Notes: a model not told the origin generated them from the letters alone. A DNA stretch of 64,000 nucleotides from Gallibacterium trehalosifermentans (GCF_042433055.1 NZ_JBHLWB010000004.1:1-64000), one strand, 5' to 3'; counted from the first letter of the stretch, positions 6,891 through 15,159 are shown. Numbers and translations are program-made.

Positions 6891-8561
6891 ATGAATAAAA
6901 TACAAAAAATAATAACCCTACCAAAGTTGTTATTCGTGTGTTTGCTATTTGTGGGGAACCTTGCAGCGCAATTCTTGCCTATTGCAACCGTAAGTACGGC
7001 GCTTTTCCTTGCTTCTAACCATGTGTATGCACAGGGACCAGGTGGGGAAGAGGGAGAGGACGAGGAAGATGACGAGCCAGCTGCTGAGGGAGAAAGTCAA
7101 CCTGCTCCTCCAGCTGCTCCAGCAGAGCCAGAATCTCCAACTCCTCCAACTGCTCCAGCAGCAGGCGGAGAAGCAGAAGAGGATAATCTTCCTGCAGATG
7201 CACCAGCAACTGATGGTGATAGTGGCAGTGATGGAGCTGAAGAAACCCCTACACCTGAGGCTTCAACTGGAGACAATGGTGGTACTGGTAGTAGCGACAC
7301 TACAGCAGGAGATGGCGCTAATGGAACGCCAACTGTAACTACTCCAGCAGTAGAAGGAACAGCAGGTCAACCAGCAGCACCTGATGCACCAACAACTACT
7401 GCAGATCCTGCTGCACCTTCAACACCAGCAGCACCAAGCAACGTGATTGTAGGTCATAATACCGAAAGCCAATGGGCAAGCGTATTGGCCGCAGACCCAA
7501 CTGTGCCACAAACCACCACCGATACGCAACAACGCGTGTATGACGCCCCTGTTGCAGCGTATACATTAATGCCACGCATTGGCATGGAATTAGGTTACAG
7601 CACCCTAGGCACCTTACACGAAAGACGCGGCGAAAACCAAATCCTCTCATGGGAACGTTGCGATACCTGTAGTGATGAAGAACAAGTGGACGGACAAACT
7701 TGGGTGAAAGTATGGGGCAAAACCTTTAGTCTAGATGGCAAAAAACGCCTCGACTTTGCAACCAAAATGTACGGCATCAAAGTCGGACACGATTTCAGCA
7801 TCAAAAAAGATGACAAAGGTGGACATTCCTTAACAGGGTTATATTTAGCCTATAGCCGCGCGAACAGCAAATTCTACGACCAATACTACGCCGTACAAAA
7901 CAGCGCAGGTCAGTATATATTGCAATCCAACAAATACACAGGCAAAGGACGTTCAGAATTATACGCCTTAGGCTTAACCCACACCCGTTATCACGTGAAT
8001 GGCGGCTACCTTGATTTAGTCGGACAACTCCACTGGTTAAGAGGTTACTCTGTTGATAACCAAGGAGAAAAAACCAACAAACAACGCGGAAAAGGGTTTG
8101 CGCTGTCAGCGGAAGTGGGTAAACCGATTGAGTTAAAAGAACTCAACGAAAGACAAAGTGCATGGTTTATCGAGCCACAAGCACAATTAATCTACCAATA
8201 TATGTCATTCAACCGCTTTGCTGACGCATACAGAAGCGTGGCGCCAGAATCAATAACAGGCTTACGCGGACGTTTAGGGGTACGTTTAGCCCATAATCGC
8301 TTAAAAGACGATAAAACCCGTACGTTATATGCAGTGGCGAATATTTGGCATAATTTCAACGCAAATCACTCAGTAAGAATTGGCACCGAGAGAGTAGGCG
8401 AAAAATACGCTAACACATGGGGCGAAGTGGGCGTTGGCTTACAACGCGCATTAGGCAAACAAACCTACTTATACGGTGATGTACGTTATGAGTTCAGCTT
8501 CAAAAACCACGCTTATGAAGCCTACCGCGGCACGATTGGTATCAAATATACTTGGAAATAA
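6891..8561 (+). CDS. Autotransporter-type outer membrane protein with low-complexity Pro/Ala/Glu passenger
   Basis: This is a 556-residue secreted protein. A long signal sequence (about residues 1-48, ending near NHVYA) is followed by an acidic stretch GEEGEDEEDDE. Then comes a disordered region rich in Pro, Ala, Glu, Thr and Gly up to about residue 185. The remaining 330 or so residues have the alternating aromatic pattern of an autotransporter beta barrel (LGYSTLGTL, GHDFSIKKDDKGG, LYLAYSRA, GRLGVRLAHN, YGDVRYEFSF) and end in GTIGIKYTWK. There is no folded passenger domain, so the exposed part would be a flexible stalk-like segment. The exact family is not recognised. Expression may be phase variable through the upstream G10 tract. 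A strong terminator follows the stop. Confidence 0.8.
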   Translation: MNKIQKIITLPKLLFVCLLFVGNLAAQFLPIATVSTALFLASNHVYAQGPGGEEGEDEEDDEPAAEGESQPAPPAAPAEPESPTPPTAPAAGGEAEEDNLPADAPATDGDSGSDGAEETPTPEASTGDNGGTGSSDTTAGDGANGTPTVTTPAVEGTAGQPAAPDAPTTTADPAAPSTPAAPSNVIVGHNTESQWASVLAADPTVPQTTTDTQQRVYDAPVAAYTLMPRIGMELGYSTLGTLHERRGENQILSWERCDTCSDEEQVDGQTWVKVWGKTFSLDGKKRLDFATKMYGIKVGHDFSIKKDDKGGHSLTGLYLAYSRANSKFYDQYYAVQNSAGQYILQSNKYTGKGRSELYALGLTHTRYHVNGGYLDLVGQLHWLRGYSVDNQGEKTNKQRGKGFALSAEVGKPIELKELNERQSAWFIEPQAQLIYQYMSFNRFADAYRSVAPESITGLRGRLGVRLAHNRLKDDKTRTLYAVANIWHNFNANHSVRIGTERVGEKYANTWGEVGVGLQRALGKQTYLYGDVRYEFSFKNHAYEAYRGTIGIKYTWK

Positions 8562-8584
8562 ACCTCTAAAGTAACGATATAAGT

Positions 8585-8612
8585 AAAGGCGATGTGAGAC
8601 ATCGCCTTTTTT
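8585..8612 (+). terminator. Rho-independent terminator after the autotransporter gene
   Basis: AAAGGCGATGT (8585-8595) pairs with ACATCGCCTTT (8599-8609) around a GAG loop, followed by a T run. It lies 24 bases after the stop codon. Confidence 0.88.
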
Positions 8613-8748
8613 ATTTTGCCTTAGAGGGTGTTTTTGGTTGTTTAAATAGAATTTTTTTGTAGGGATTTAAACAAAATAGCAGGCTAGGTTACGTTAGTAA
8701 TAAACACCAATTTTAAAATACAACACGTGTTAAATGTTCCCCCCCCCC

Positions 8749-8922
8749 TCCCCTTGTGTCTTGCCCGAGTGCAGGAAAGATTTTTAGGCAAAAAACGTCT
8801 AATTTTTCGCAGAAAAATATCAGTTTTTTGCCGCCCGAAAAATCTTGACGGAATGAGGAAGTAGCAAGGCACTAGGGCGTAATTTTTTGCCTACTTTTTT
8901 GTACGAGCAAAAAAGTAGGTCG
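8749..8922. repeat. 174-bp structured intergenic repeat, copy 1
   Basis: This copy is identical to 9111-9284 except for two adjacent bases (GTAGC against ACAGC). Within it four nested stems can form: GCCCGAGTGC 8763-8772 with GCACTAGGGC 8869-8878 (9 of 10 pairs); AAGATTTTT 8777-8785 with AAAAATCTT 8838-8846; GGCAAAAAAC 8787-8796 with GTTTTTTGCC 8823-8832; and ATTTTTC 8802-8808 with GAAAAAT 8812-8818. A separate 12-bp stem follows (8890-8901 with 8908-8919). A C10 run lies directly before this copy at 8739-8748. The short frames inside are not convincing genes. Confidence 0.85.
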
Positions 8923-8942
8923 TCTTTAGGCGAAACCTAAAT
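8923..8942. repeat. CGAAACCTAAAT motif
   Basis: TCTTTAGGCGAAACCTAAAT directly follows repeat copy 1. It is the same short motif as at 1123-1152, 9287-9306, 9332-9350 and, in reverse orientation, 60503-60517. Confidence 0.55.
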
Positions 8943-9110
8943 TGTTATAAAACCTAAATACCAATTTAAACAAAAAAATTTTTATTTGAGAAAAAAGGCG
9001 CTTGTCTTTAACCAAAACCTAAATCTATCAATAATCTAAAAATTTACTTATAACCCTACTAACAAACAAACTGAGATTTAAGGAAGAATTGTATAAAAAT
9101 CCCAAATGGA

Positions 9111-9284
9111 TCCCCTTGTGTCTTGCCCGAGTGCAGGAAAGATTTTTAGGCAAAAAACGTCTAATTTTTCGCAGAAAAATATCAGTTTTTTGCCGCCCGA
9201 AAAATCTTGACGGAATGAGGAAACAGCAAGGCACTAGGGCGTAATTTTTTGCCTACTTTTTTGTACGAGCAAAAAAGTAGGTCG
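9111..9284. repeat. 174-bp structured intergenic repeat, copy 2
   Basis: This is a direct repeat of 8749-8922 at an offset of 362 bases, with the same nested stems preserved. The C10 run seen before copy 1 is absent here. The 188 bases between the copies (8923-9110) are AT-rich and contain copies of the AAACCTAAAT motif; I see no gene there. Confidence 0.85.
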
Positions 9285-9350
9285 CCCTTTAGGGCGAAAC
9301 CCAAATATCAATTTGAACAAAAAAGCAACTCGCCTTTAGGCGAAACCTAA
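9282..9350. repeat. Two CGAAACC motifs with small hairpins
   Basis: TCGCCCT/AGGGCGA (9282-9297) and TCGCCT/AGGCGA (9330-9343) each form a tight hairpin followed by AACCCAAAT or AACCTAAT. The first overlaps the end of repeat copy 2 and is preceded by GTAG. This lies in the gap before the DUF192 gene; nothing else is seen to 9386 beyond a weak AAAGGTG/CACCTTT stem. Confidence 0.5.
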
Positions 9351-9386
9351 TATCTACATAAAGGTGATGTAAGAATAGAGCACCTT

Positions 9387-9860
9387 TTATTTTTTCCGCA
9401 AAATATCTCGGCTAAGATAAATTTTATCCCCCACTTTGACCGCATTTCTGCTAAACCAACCCTGATTGACTTCTAAGGCATAACGCATTGGCGCAGTTGG
9501 ACAGATAAGACGTGTATCGAGCGGTTGCATATCCAGAATATCGGTGATCTTGCCTTGTTTGTTGATATAGGCAATGGATAAAGGCAGATAAGTATTTTTC
9601 ATCCAAAAACAGCGTTTTCTTTCCGTTTTATAGATAAATAACATACCGTCATTTTCGGATAAATAGGGGCGAAACATTAAACCCAAGATGCGGTTTTTGG
9701 GGGTATTGGCAATCTCAATGTGAAGGATTGTGTTTTTGATTGGCAAGGTTGCTGTAGGCATCGGTGGATTGGTGAGCGCATCAATGAGTGATGGCACGGC
9801 AAATACGGTTGGGATATGAAGTGATAAGCATAGTGCCAGTAATAACGAGCGGTAAGACAT
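9387..9860 (-). CDS. Secreted DUF192 family protein
   Basis: This 157-residue protein has a clear signal peptide (MSYRSLLLALCLSLHIPTVFA) and a DUF192 domain over residues 45-155. The domain contains the family blocks NRILGLMFRPYL, GMLFIYK, FWMKNTYLPLSIAYI and ALEVNQGWF. It should be periplasmic or membrane-attached. The biochemical role of the family is not established. It is a single gene, with the repeat-rich zone just downstream of its stop. Confidence 0.85.
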   Translation of the reverse strand: MSYRSLLLALCLSLHIPTVFAVPSLIDALTNPPMPTATLPIKNTILHIEIANTPKNRILGLMFRPYLSENDGMLFIYKTERKRCFWMKNTYLPLSIAYINKQGKITDILDMQPLDTRLICPTAPMRYALEVNQGWFSRNAVKVGDKIYLSRDILRKK

Positions 9861-10038
9861 CTGTTTATCCTGCGTAAATCTTGAATGAAAATTAAGGTTG
9901 ATTATAACGTTCGTTGATCCTGAAGTCTTTTACTAATTTTTTGCTAATTTTTCCCTTTTATATTACGCAGCGCTGTGAAACAAAAGGAGACAAATTTTTT
10001 CCAGCATTTAACTCTAGATAAATTATAAAGGTAAACAA

Positions 10039-10407
10039 ATGACTAAATTTACTTCAAGATTATTTGTACTCTCTTCAGTGGCATTATTGTCGTTAGGTTC
10101 AGCGTCATCTGTGTTGGCAGGTAAACATGCAGAACCATTGGAAAAACAACAGTATTTAGAACAAGCTGTTGCCGTGAGTAAAATTACGTTAGTGCAAGCG
10201 ATTGAGATTGCACAACAAAAAGCAGAGGGAACGGTTTTAGAAGCTGAGTTCCACCCACGAAGAGAACATCACCCTGTTTATGACATCGAAATTTTAACCA
10301 AAGAGAAGCAGATTAAAGAAGTTCGCATTGATGCGGTAACGTCGGAAATCTTGCGCAATGATGTGAAAGAACGGAAACCACATCACCATAAAAAGCATAA
10401 AGATTAA
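10039..10407 (+). CDS. Periplasmic PepSY domain protein with His-rich tail
   Basis: This 122-residue protein has a signal peptide (cleavage probably after SVLA, residue 27) and one PepSY domain (about residues 48-112: KITLVQAIEIAQQKAEG, HPVYDIEILTKEKQIKEVRID). The last residues, KPHHHKKHKD, are rich in His and Lys and could bind metal, which is inference. PepSY domains often modulate peptidases or act with redox or metal proteins, but no partner is encoded nearby. The gene has a good terminator at 10467. Confidence 0.85.
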   Translation: MTKFTSRLFVLSSVALLSLGSASSVLAGKHAEPLEKQQYLEQAVAVSKITLVQAIEIAQQKAEGTVLEAEFHPRREHHPVYDIEILTKEKQIKEVRIDAVTSEILRNDVKERKPHHHKKHKD

Positions 10408-10466
10408 TATTATTACTCAATTATTCTCCATAACTTATAAACATTAAATAATTACCCCACTCTTTT

Positions 10467-10495
10467 ACAGTAGCCGTTGTGGCTACTGTTTTTTT
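10467..10495 (+). terminator. Rho-independent terminator after the PepSY gene
   Basis: ACAGTAGCC (10467-10475), loop GTTGT, GGCTACTGT (10481-10489), then a run of seven T. Confidence 0.9.
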
Positions 10496-10580
10496 ATCTG
10501 TCAAGATCCATTCCTTTGTTGCTATATTTCCGCTATCATCTAGGATTTTTGTAGTAACACATAAAAATAAAGGAAGTTGT

Positions 10581-11885
10581 ATGAATTTACGTGAGGCAAT
10601 TAGTCGTAGTCCAATGAGTCCTTATCAATGGGGCATTGTGATTATTGCAGCCATTATGAATTTATTAGATGGATTTGATGTGTTGGCGCTGGCTTTTACG
10701 GCAACGGCAATTCGTCAAGAGTTTGGCTTAAGTGGCGTAGAGTTAGGAACGCTGTTAAGTGCGGGATTATTTGGTATGACGGCTGGATCCCTCTTTTTAG
10801 CACCGTTTGCTGATAAAATCGGGCGGCGTCCTTTATTGATTATTGCCGTGTTACTCTCAGCGGTTGGTATGTTTGGCTCTGCCTTTTCGGATAGTCAATT
10901 TTGGCTTGGTGTATGGCGAGTGATCACTGGGCTGGGTGTGGGTGGTATTTTGGTGGGTACCAATGTATTGACGAGTGAATATTCCTCTCGCCGTTGGCGC
11001 AGCTTGGCGATCAGTATTTATGCCGCTGGTTTTGGCGTTGGCGCAGTTTTGGGCGGAATCTTTTCCGTGATGTTACAAGCAGAATATGGCTGGCGTTCGG
11101 TCTTTTTGGTTGGCGCTATTTTAACGGCAGTCTGTTTGGTGGTGATTATCTTTTGGTTGCCTGAATCCATTGAGTTTTTATTGGTGAAACAACCTAAAAA
11201 TGCGTTAGCAAAATTAAATCGTATTACGATGAAAATGGGATTGGGTGATCAATGGCAGTTACCTAATAAAGTGGAAACCTCTGCGGTTGTGCCGCGTATT
11301 TCGTTCTCGCGTTTATTGGATCACAGTTATCGTCGCTCGACGTTATTATTATGGACGGCATTTTTTGCCATTATGTTTAGTTTTTATTTTATTAGTTCGT
11401 GGACGCCAGCCTTATTGAAAGAAGCAGGAATGACGGTTGAACAAAGCGTAAGTATTGGCATGATGATTTCATTAGGAGGCACGGCGGGTGCCTTACTTTA
11501 TGGCTTTATTGCGACATATTGGCGCGCAAAATCGGTTTTGCTCTTTTTTACCGTTGCCGCTGCATTTGCCGTCGTTTTATTTATTTTATCGAGTGCTGTG
11601 CTGTGGCTAGCGATGCTATTAGCGATTTTGGTTGGCGCATTGATTAATGGTTGTATTAGTGGACTTTATACCTTAAACCCAAGCGTTTATGCAGCAGATA
11701 TTCGTAGCACTGGCGTGGGAACAGCGATTGGGGTGGGGCGTATTGGTGCTATTCTCGCGCCAACGATTGCAGGTATTTTATTAGATCAAGGTTGGGATAA
11801 GCAGAGCTTGTATATTGGTGTGGCAGCTGTGTTATTAATTTCTACGCTAGCTTTGTTTTATTTGAAGAGCCATCAAGAGAGTTAA
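10581..11885 (+). CDS. MFS transporter, AAHS-like (aromatic acid/proton symporter type)
   Basis: This is a 434-residue inner-membrane protein with 12 predicted helices. The N-terminus fits the AAHS branch (YQWGIVIIAAIMNLLDGFDVLALAF), with the MFS loop motif FADKIGRRPLLI between helices 2 and 3 and WRVITGLGVGGILVGTNVL after it. The DGFDV motif in helix 1 is typical of transporters for aromatic acids and similar carboxylates. The substrate cannot be told from sequence, and no catabolic genes are adjacent. The start was set at 10581, which follows AGGAAG; the frame extends upstream into the PepSY terminator without support. Confidence 0.88.
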   Translation: MNLREAISRSPMSPYQWGIVIIAAIMNLLDGFDVLALAFTATAIRQEFGLSGVELGTLLSAGLFGMTAGSLFLAPFADKIGRRPLLIIAVLLSAVGMFGSAFSDSQFWLGVWRVITGLGVGGILVGTNVLTSEYSSRRWRSLAISIYAAGFGVGAVLGGIFSVMLQAEYGWRSVFLVGAILTAVCLVVIIFWLPESIEFLLVKQPKNALAKLNRITMKMGLGDQWQLPNKVETSAVVPRISFSRLLDHSYRRSTLLLWTAFFAIMFSFYFISSWTPALLKEAGMTVEQSVSIGMMISLGGTAGALLYGFIATYWRAKSVLLFFTVAAAFAVVLFILSSAVLWLAMLLAILVGALINGCISGLYTLNPSVYAADIRSTGVGTAIGVGRIGAILAPTIAGILLDQGWDKQSLYIGVAAVLLISTLALFYLKSHQES

Positions 11886-11953
11886 TTTCATATTGAGAAT
11901 ATTTGGTTTTTTCTTAAATTTATGAATTTTATCAAATAGTTATTGCTTTATAT

Positions 11954-11986
11954 AATTTAGCTTGGGGCAGAACCTCAAGCTAAATT
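11954..11986. terminator. Bidirectional terminator-like hairpin
   Basis: AATTTAGCTTG (11954-11964) pairs with CAAGCTAAATT (11976-11986), with further G-C pairs inside. It lies between the convergent MFS and ybhA genes. Only short T runs flank it. I see nothing else in 11987-12072. Confidence 0.6.
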
Positions 11987-12072
11987 TCATTAAAAAGTAG
12001 CAAATTCTAGTAATAAAGCGGTAAACGCGATACGTGATTTAGGCTATTCGTGGTGATGAAATAATGCTTATT

Positions 12073-12885
12073 TTACAAATATTTATCTAACACTTGAGCA
12101 ATACCATCATCATTGTGGTTTAAGGTAACTAATTTCGCCTGTTGTTTCACTTCTTCTTCTGCATTTCCCATTGCTACCCCTAAACCTACTGCGGTTAGCA
12201 TACTGGTATCATTATGATTATCGCCAAACGCGATCACCTGTTCTGGGGCAATATTCCATGAGGCTAAAAGTTCTAATAGGCGCCCCCCTTTGCTATTGCC
12301 AACATTGGCAATATCCACGCGATTAACCCAAGACCATTCACAGCTAAATTGATCCTCGGGTAATTCATTCACAACTTTTGTCATCACGTCCCGACTCGGC
12401 GCACTAATCACACATTTCCAAATGGTATCGCCACTAGTAATAAAATGATATAAATCAGGTACTTGTTGTACATTTGGGCGTACTTCGCTTGGGCAACTTT
12501 CAACCCATGCTTTAAATTTTTCCATATGTGGGTTAAAGGTTTGGAAGTTCATGGCATCACGTGAGTACAATAAAACATGAGAACCATAGTGATAAGCGAG
12601 ATCAAGGATTTTCTTCGCTTTTTCTGCGCTTAATGGGTTGGCGGTTAATACGTTATCTGTTTCCATTTGGTATACATAGGTACCATTGCAACAGACAACA
12701 GGGGTATCTAAACCTAACTCGTAATAATAAGGTTTGACGGCAGTATGGTGTCGTCCTGTTACTAACACTACTTTTACCCCTTTTTCTTTTGCGCGCTGAA
12801 TCGCAGCGAGACTACTTGGTAAAATTTTTCCCTCATGGTTCAATAAGGTGCCGTCTAAATCAAAAGCAATAACTTGGTAATTCAT
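12073..12885 (-). CDS. ybhA: HAD-superfamily phosphatase, YbhA type (pyridoxal phosphate phosphatase)
   Basis: This 270-residue protein is a Cof-type HAD phosphatase. Motif I is FDLDGTLL (residues 8-15, nucleophile Asp9), motif II is VLVTGR, and motif IV is AFGDNHNDTSML. Shared segments with E. coli YbhA (VTGRHH, VCCNGTYVY, CEWSW, VDIA.GNSKG) favour that member, which dephosphorylates pyridoxal phosphate and sugar phosphates. Substrate assignment is by similarity. It follows dapA on the minus strand but is separated from it by a terminator. Confidence 0.88.
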   Translation of the reverse strand: MNYQVIAFDLDGTLLNHEGKILPSSLAAIQRAKEKGVKVVLVTGRHHTAVKPYYYELGLDTPVVCCNGTYVYQMETDNVLTANPLSAEKAKKILDLAYHYGSHVLLYSRDAMNFQTFNPHMEKFKAWVESCPSEVRPNVQQVPDLYHFITSGDTIWKCVISAPSRDVMTKVVNELPEDQFSCEWSWVNRVDIANVGNSKGGRLLELLASWNIAPEQVIAFGDNHNDTSMLTAVGLGVAMGNAEEEVKQQAKLVTLNHNDDGIAQVLDKYL

Positions 12886-12905
12886 TTTCTTCCCCTAAAA
12901 TAAAA

Positions 12906-12926
12906 AAACAGGCGAGTTGCCTGTTT
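12906..12926 (-). terminator. Rho-independent terminator after dapA
   Basis: AAACAGGC (12906-12913), loop GAGTT, GCCTGTTT (12919-12926). On the minus strand it is followed by seven T. Confidence 0.85.
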
Positions 12927-12939
12927 TATCTGTGTTAAT

Positions 12940-13833
12940 TTATAGTAAACCTGCAATCTGCAACGCTTCCATTACTTTTGGTTGGGCTGCCTCGCTTAGT
13001 GTCGTCAGCGGTAAGCGTAATGTCGGCTCATCAATTAATCCTAATTTATAACACGCCCATTTCACTGGAATTGGATTAGATTCGACAAAGAGATCGTGAT
13101 GCAATGCCATTAAACGTTGATTAATTTTTTCTGCTTCAGCAAAATTGCCCTCAAGAGCTAATTTACATACTTTTGCCATATCAGCCGCTGCAACATTGTT
13201 AGTAACGGAAATAACGCCTTCTCCCCCTGCTTTCATGGAGTCTAAGAAAGTGGCATCATCACCACTTAACACAATAAAATCTTCGCCTGCTAATTGTTTG
13301 ATTTTTTGCACACGACTAACATCGCCTGTTGCTTCTTTAATCCCAATAATATTTGGAATTTCAGCTAAGCGACCAACGGTTTCTGGCAACAGATCGCTCC
13401 CTGTACGCCCCGGCACGTTATAAAGAATTTGTGGTAAATCTGTACATTCGGCAATGGTTTTAAAATGGAGATACATTCCTTGTTGGGTTGGTTTGTTGTA
13501 ATAAGGGACAACGGTCAAACAACCTGCAATGCCACTACCATTTAATAATTTTGTCATGGTTACTGCTTCGCTAGTAGCATTTGCACCCGCACCAGCAATA
13601 ACGGGGATGCGTCCATCGGCAAATTCGACCGTTTTTAAAATAGTTTTAATATTTTCTTCGATACTTAATGTTGCTGCTTCACCGCTTGTTCCTACTGAAA
13701 CAATCGCGCTCGTACCAGCATCGATATGGTAGTTAACTAATTTTTTGAGTTGTCCATAATTGACTTCGCCTGCGCTATCCATCGGGGTAACTAGGGCTAC
13801 AATACTGCCTGAAAATAAAGGTTGTGATGACAT
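12940..13833 (-). CDS. dapA: 4-hydroxy-tetrahydrodipicolinate synthase
   Basis: DapA condenses pyruvate with aspartate semialdehyde, the first committed step of lysine and diaminopimelate synthesis. The 297-residue protein starts at MSSQPLFSG, preceded by AGGAG; the longer frame adds 12 unsupported codons. The Schiff-base lysine is in GIKEATG (Lys166) and the catalytic tyrosine in LYNVPGRTG (Tyr138). The pyruvate-binding GTSGEAATL block is at residues 48-56. The gene is divergent from bcp and ends in its own terminator. Confidence 0.97.
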   Translation of the reverse strand: MSSQPLFSGSIVALVTPMDSAGEVNYGQLKKLVNYHIDAGTSAIVSVGTSGEAATLSIEENIKTILKTVEFADGRIPVIAGAGANATSEAVTMTKLLNGSGIAGCLTVVPYYNKPTQQGMYLHFKTIAECTDLPQILYNVPGRTGSDLLPETVGRLAEIPNIIGIKEATGDVSRVQKIKQLAGEDFIVLSGDDATFLDSMKAGGEGVISVTNNVAAADMAKVCKLALEGNFAEAEKINQRLMALHHDLFVESNPIPVKWACYKLGLIDEPTLRLPLTTLSEAAQPKVMEALQIAGLL

Positions 13834-13928
13834 AACTACTCCTGATATTTTTTCTTCTATATTTCGCAATTTTGCTCATACAGTTTAAATCGAAACAATG
13901 TTTTCTAGCTTGCCAAAAATACCTTACA

Positions 13929-13960
13929 TTGCAAGCAATTTTTTTATTTTTCGCTATAAT
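13929..13960 (+). promoter_or_regulatory. Candidate bcp promoter
   Basis: A perfect TATAAT lies at 13955-13960, 35 bases before the bcp start. The best -35, TTGCAA at 13929-13934, has a long 20-bp spacer, so the -35 assignment is weak. Confidence 0.4.
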
Positions 13961-13994
13961 TCTTGTGAAAAATGCTCGCAAAAAAGGAGAAAAG

Positions 13995-14465
13995 ATGAAA
14001 ACGTTGGAAATTGGTGATAAAGCACCTGAATTTTGTTTAGTTGATCAACATAATCAATCGGTCGCATTGGAGAATTTTCGTGGGCAAAAAGTCCTTGTTT
14101 ATTTTTATCCTAAAGCGTTAACACCTGGTTGTACGACTCAAGCGTGCGCTATTCGTGATAGTCAAGCTGAATGGCAAGCGTTGAATGTTAACGTTTTAGG
14201 GATTAGTCCTGATCAACCAAGTAAATTAGCGCAATTTGCACAGAAAAAAGAGCTTAATTTCACTTTACTTTCTGATCCAGATCATCAAGTAGCTGACGCG
14301 TTTGGTGTTTGGGGCGAAAAGAAATTTATGGGAAGAACGTTTGATGGTATTCATCGCATTAGCTTTTTAATTGATGAGCAGGGCGTAATTGAAAAGGTTT
14401 TTGCTAAGTTTAAAACAGGTGAACACCATCAAGTGGTTTTAGATTATTTGAAAAACAATGCTTAA
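13995..14465 (+). CDS. bcp: Thiol peroxidase Bcp (peroxiredoxin)
   Basis: This 156-residue atypical 2-Cys peroxiredoxin reduces hydroperoxides using thioredoxin. The start MKTLEIGDKAPEF is preceded by AAGGAG; the 41 extra codons upstream cover the promoter. The peroxidatic cysteine is in TPGCTTQAC (Cys46), with a second cysteine five residues on (Cys51), as in E. coli Bcp. The protein has the usual AhpC/TSA fold segments (VLVYFYPKA, LLSDPDHQVADAFGVWGEK). Confidence 0.96.
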   Translation: MKTLEIGDKAPEFCLVDQHNQSVALENFRGQKVLVYFYPKALTPGCTTQACAIRDSQAEWQALNVNVLGISPDQPSKLAQFAQKKELNFTLLSDPDHQVADAFGVWGEKKFMGRTFDGIHRISFLIDEQGVIEKVFAKFKTGEHHQVVLDYLKNNA

Positions 14466-14480
14466 TTAATAGTAAATAGT

Positions 14481-14517
14481 AAAAAAGGCTAATTCATGCA
14501 AAAAATTAAGCCTTTTT
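14481..14517. terminator. Bidirectional terminator between bcp and hisIE
   Basis: AAAAAGGCT-AATT pairs with AATTAAGCCTTTTT with a one-base bulge. A- and T-runs lie on both sides, so it can end both convergent transcripts. Confidence 0.8.
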
Positions 14518-14526
14518 ATTATTTGA

Positions 14527-15150
14527 TTATTTATGCCGTTCTTTCAGTTTTTCGATTACATCTGCCCACGCTAAGTTGGCATCTTGCAATAACACGGTTA
14601 AGTGGTAAGCCAAGTCTGCCGCTTCGCAAATCGTTTCTTCACGATCTTTTACGGTGGCTGCCAGTGCGGTTTCCACACCTTCTTCGCCCACTTTTTGTGC
14701 GATGCGTTTTGTGCCACGTGAGTAAAGGTGTGCGGTGTAAGAGCTGTCAGGATCTGCCCCTTTACGGCTGGCGATCAACCGTTCTAGCTTGCTAAAGAAG
14801 ATCCAATCTGGCTCATCTTGCTTTTCAAACTGATGAAAACAGCTTTCCGCCCCTGTGTGGCAAGTTTCGCCAACAGGTTTCGCCAAAATTAATAAGGTGT
14901 CGTTATCACAATCAAGGCTCATATCGACCACATTCAAAAAATTGCCCGACGTTTCGCCCTTTGTCCATAACCGCTGTTTGGTGCGAGAAAAAAACGTTAC
15001 GCGTTTTTCTGCCTGCGTTTTTGCTAACGCTTCTGGGTTCATATAACCTAACATCAACACTTCGCAAGTGTCCACATTTTGAACGATAACTGGTAATAAA
15101 TTATCGACTTTTTGCCAGTTGATTGTTTCAATCATTTGTTTTTCTAACAT
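14527..15150 (-). CDS. hisI: Bifunctional phosphoribosyl-AMP cyclohydrolase / phosphoribosyl-ATP pyrophosphatase
   Basis: This is the HisIE fusion for steps 2 and 3 of histidine synthesis. The HisI domain occupies residues 1-110 (FFSRTKQRLWTKGETSGN, metal ligands in DCDNDTLL and CHTGAESCF). The HisE domain follows (QKVGEEGVETALAA, EAADLAYHLTVLL). The start was chosen at ATG 15150 by comparison with E. coli HisI (MLxEQ near the start); a GTG two codons upstream is also possible. It is the last gene of the minus-strand hisH-hisA-hisF-hisI cluster, 9 bases after hisF. The cluster looks somewhat more GC-rich than its neighbours. Confidence 0.96.
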   Translation of the reverse strand: MLEKQMIETINWQKVDNLLPVIVQNVDTCEVLMLGYMNPEALAKTQAEKRVTFFSRTKQRLWTKGETSGNFLNVVDMSLDCDNDTLLILAKPVGETCHTGAESCFHQFEKQDEPDWIFFSKLERLIASRKGADPDSSYTAHLYSRGTKRIAQKVGEEGVETALAATVKDREETICEAADLAYHLTVLLQDANLAWADVIEKLKERHK

Positions 15151-15159
15151 AATCACTAC

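Noticed and set aside
7009..7338. Long overlapping frames inside the autotransporter passenger region
   Set aside because: They arise from the biased Pro/Ala/Glu codon repeats and give Leu/Gln-rich nonsense in the other frames.
8684..9234. Two similar small minus-strand frames within the 174-bp repeats
   Set aside because: They share only the repeat-encoded part, have no ribosome binding site and diverge outside it; the stem-loop structure explains the repeat better.
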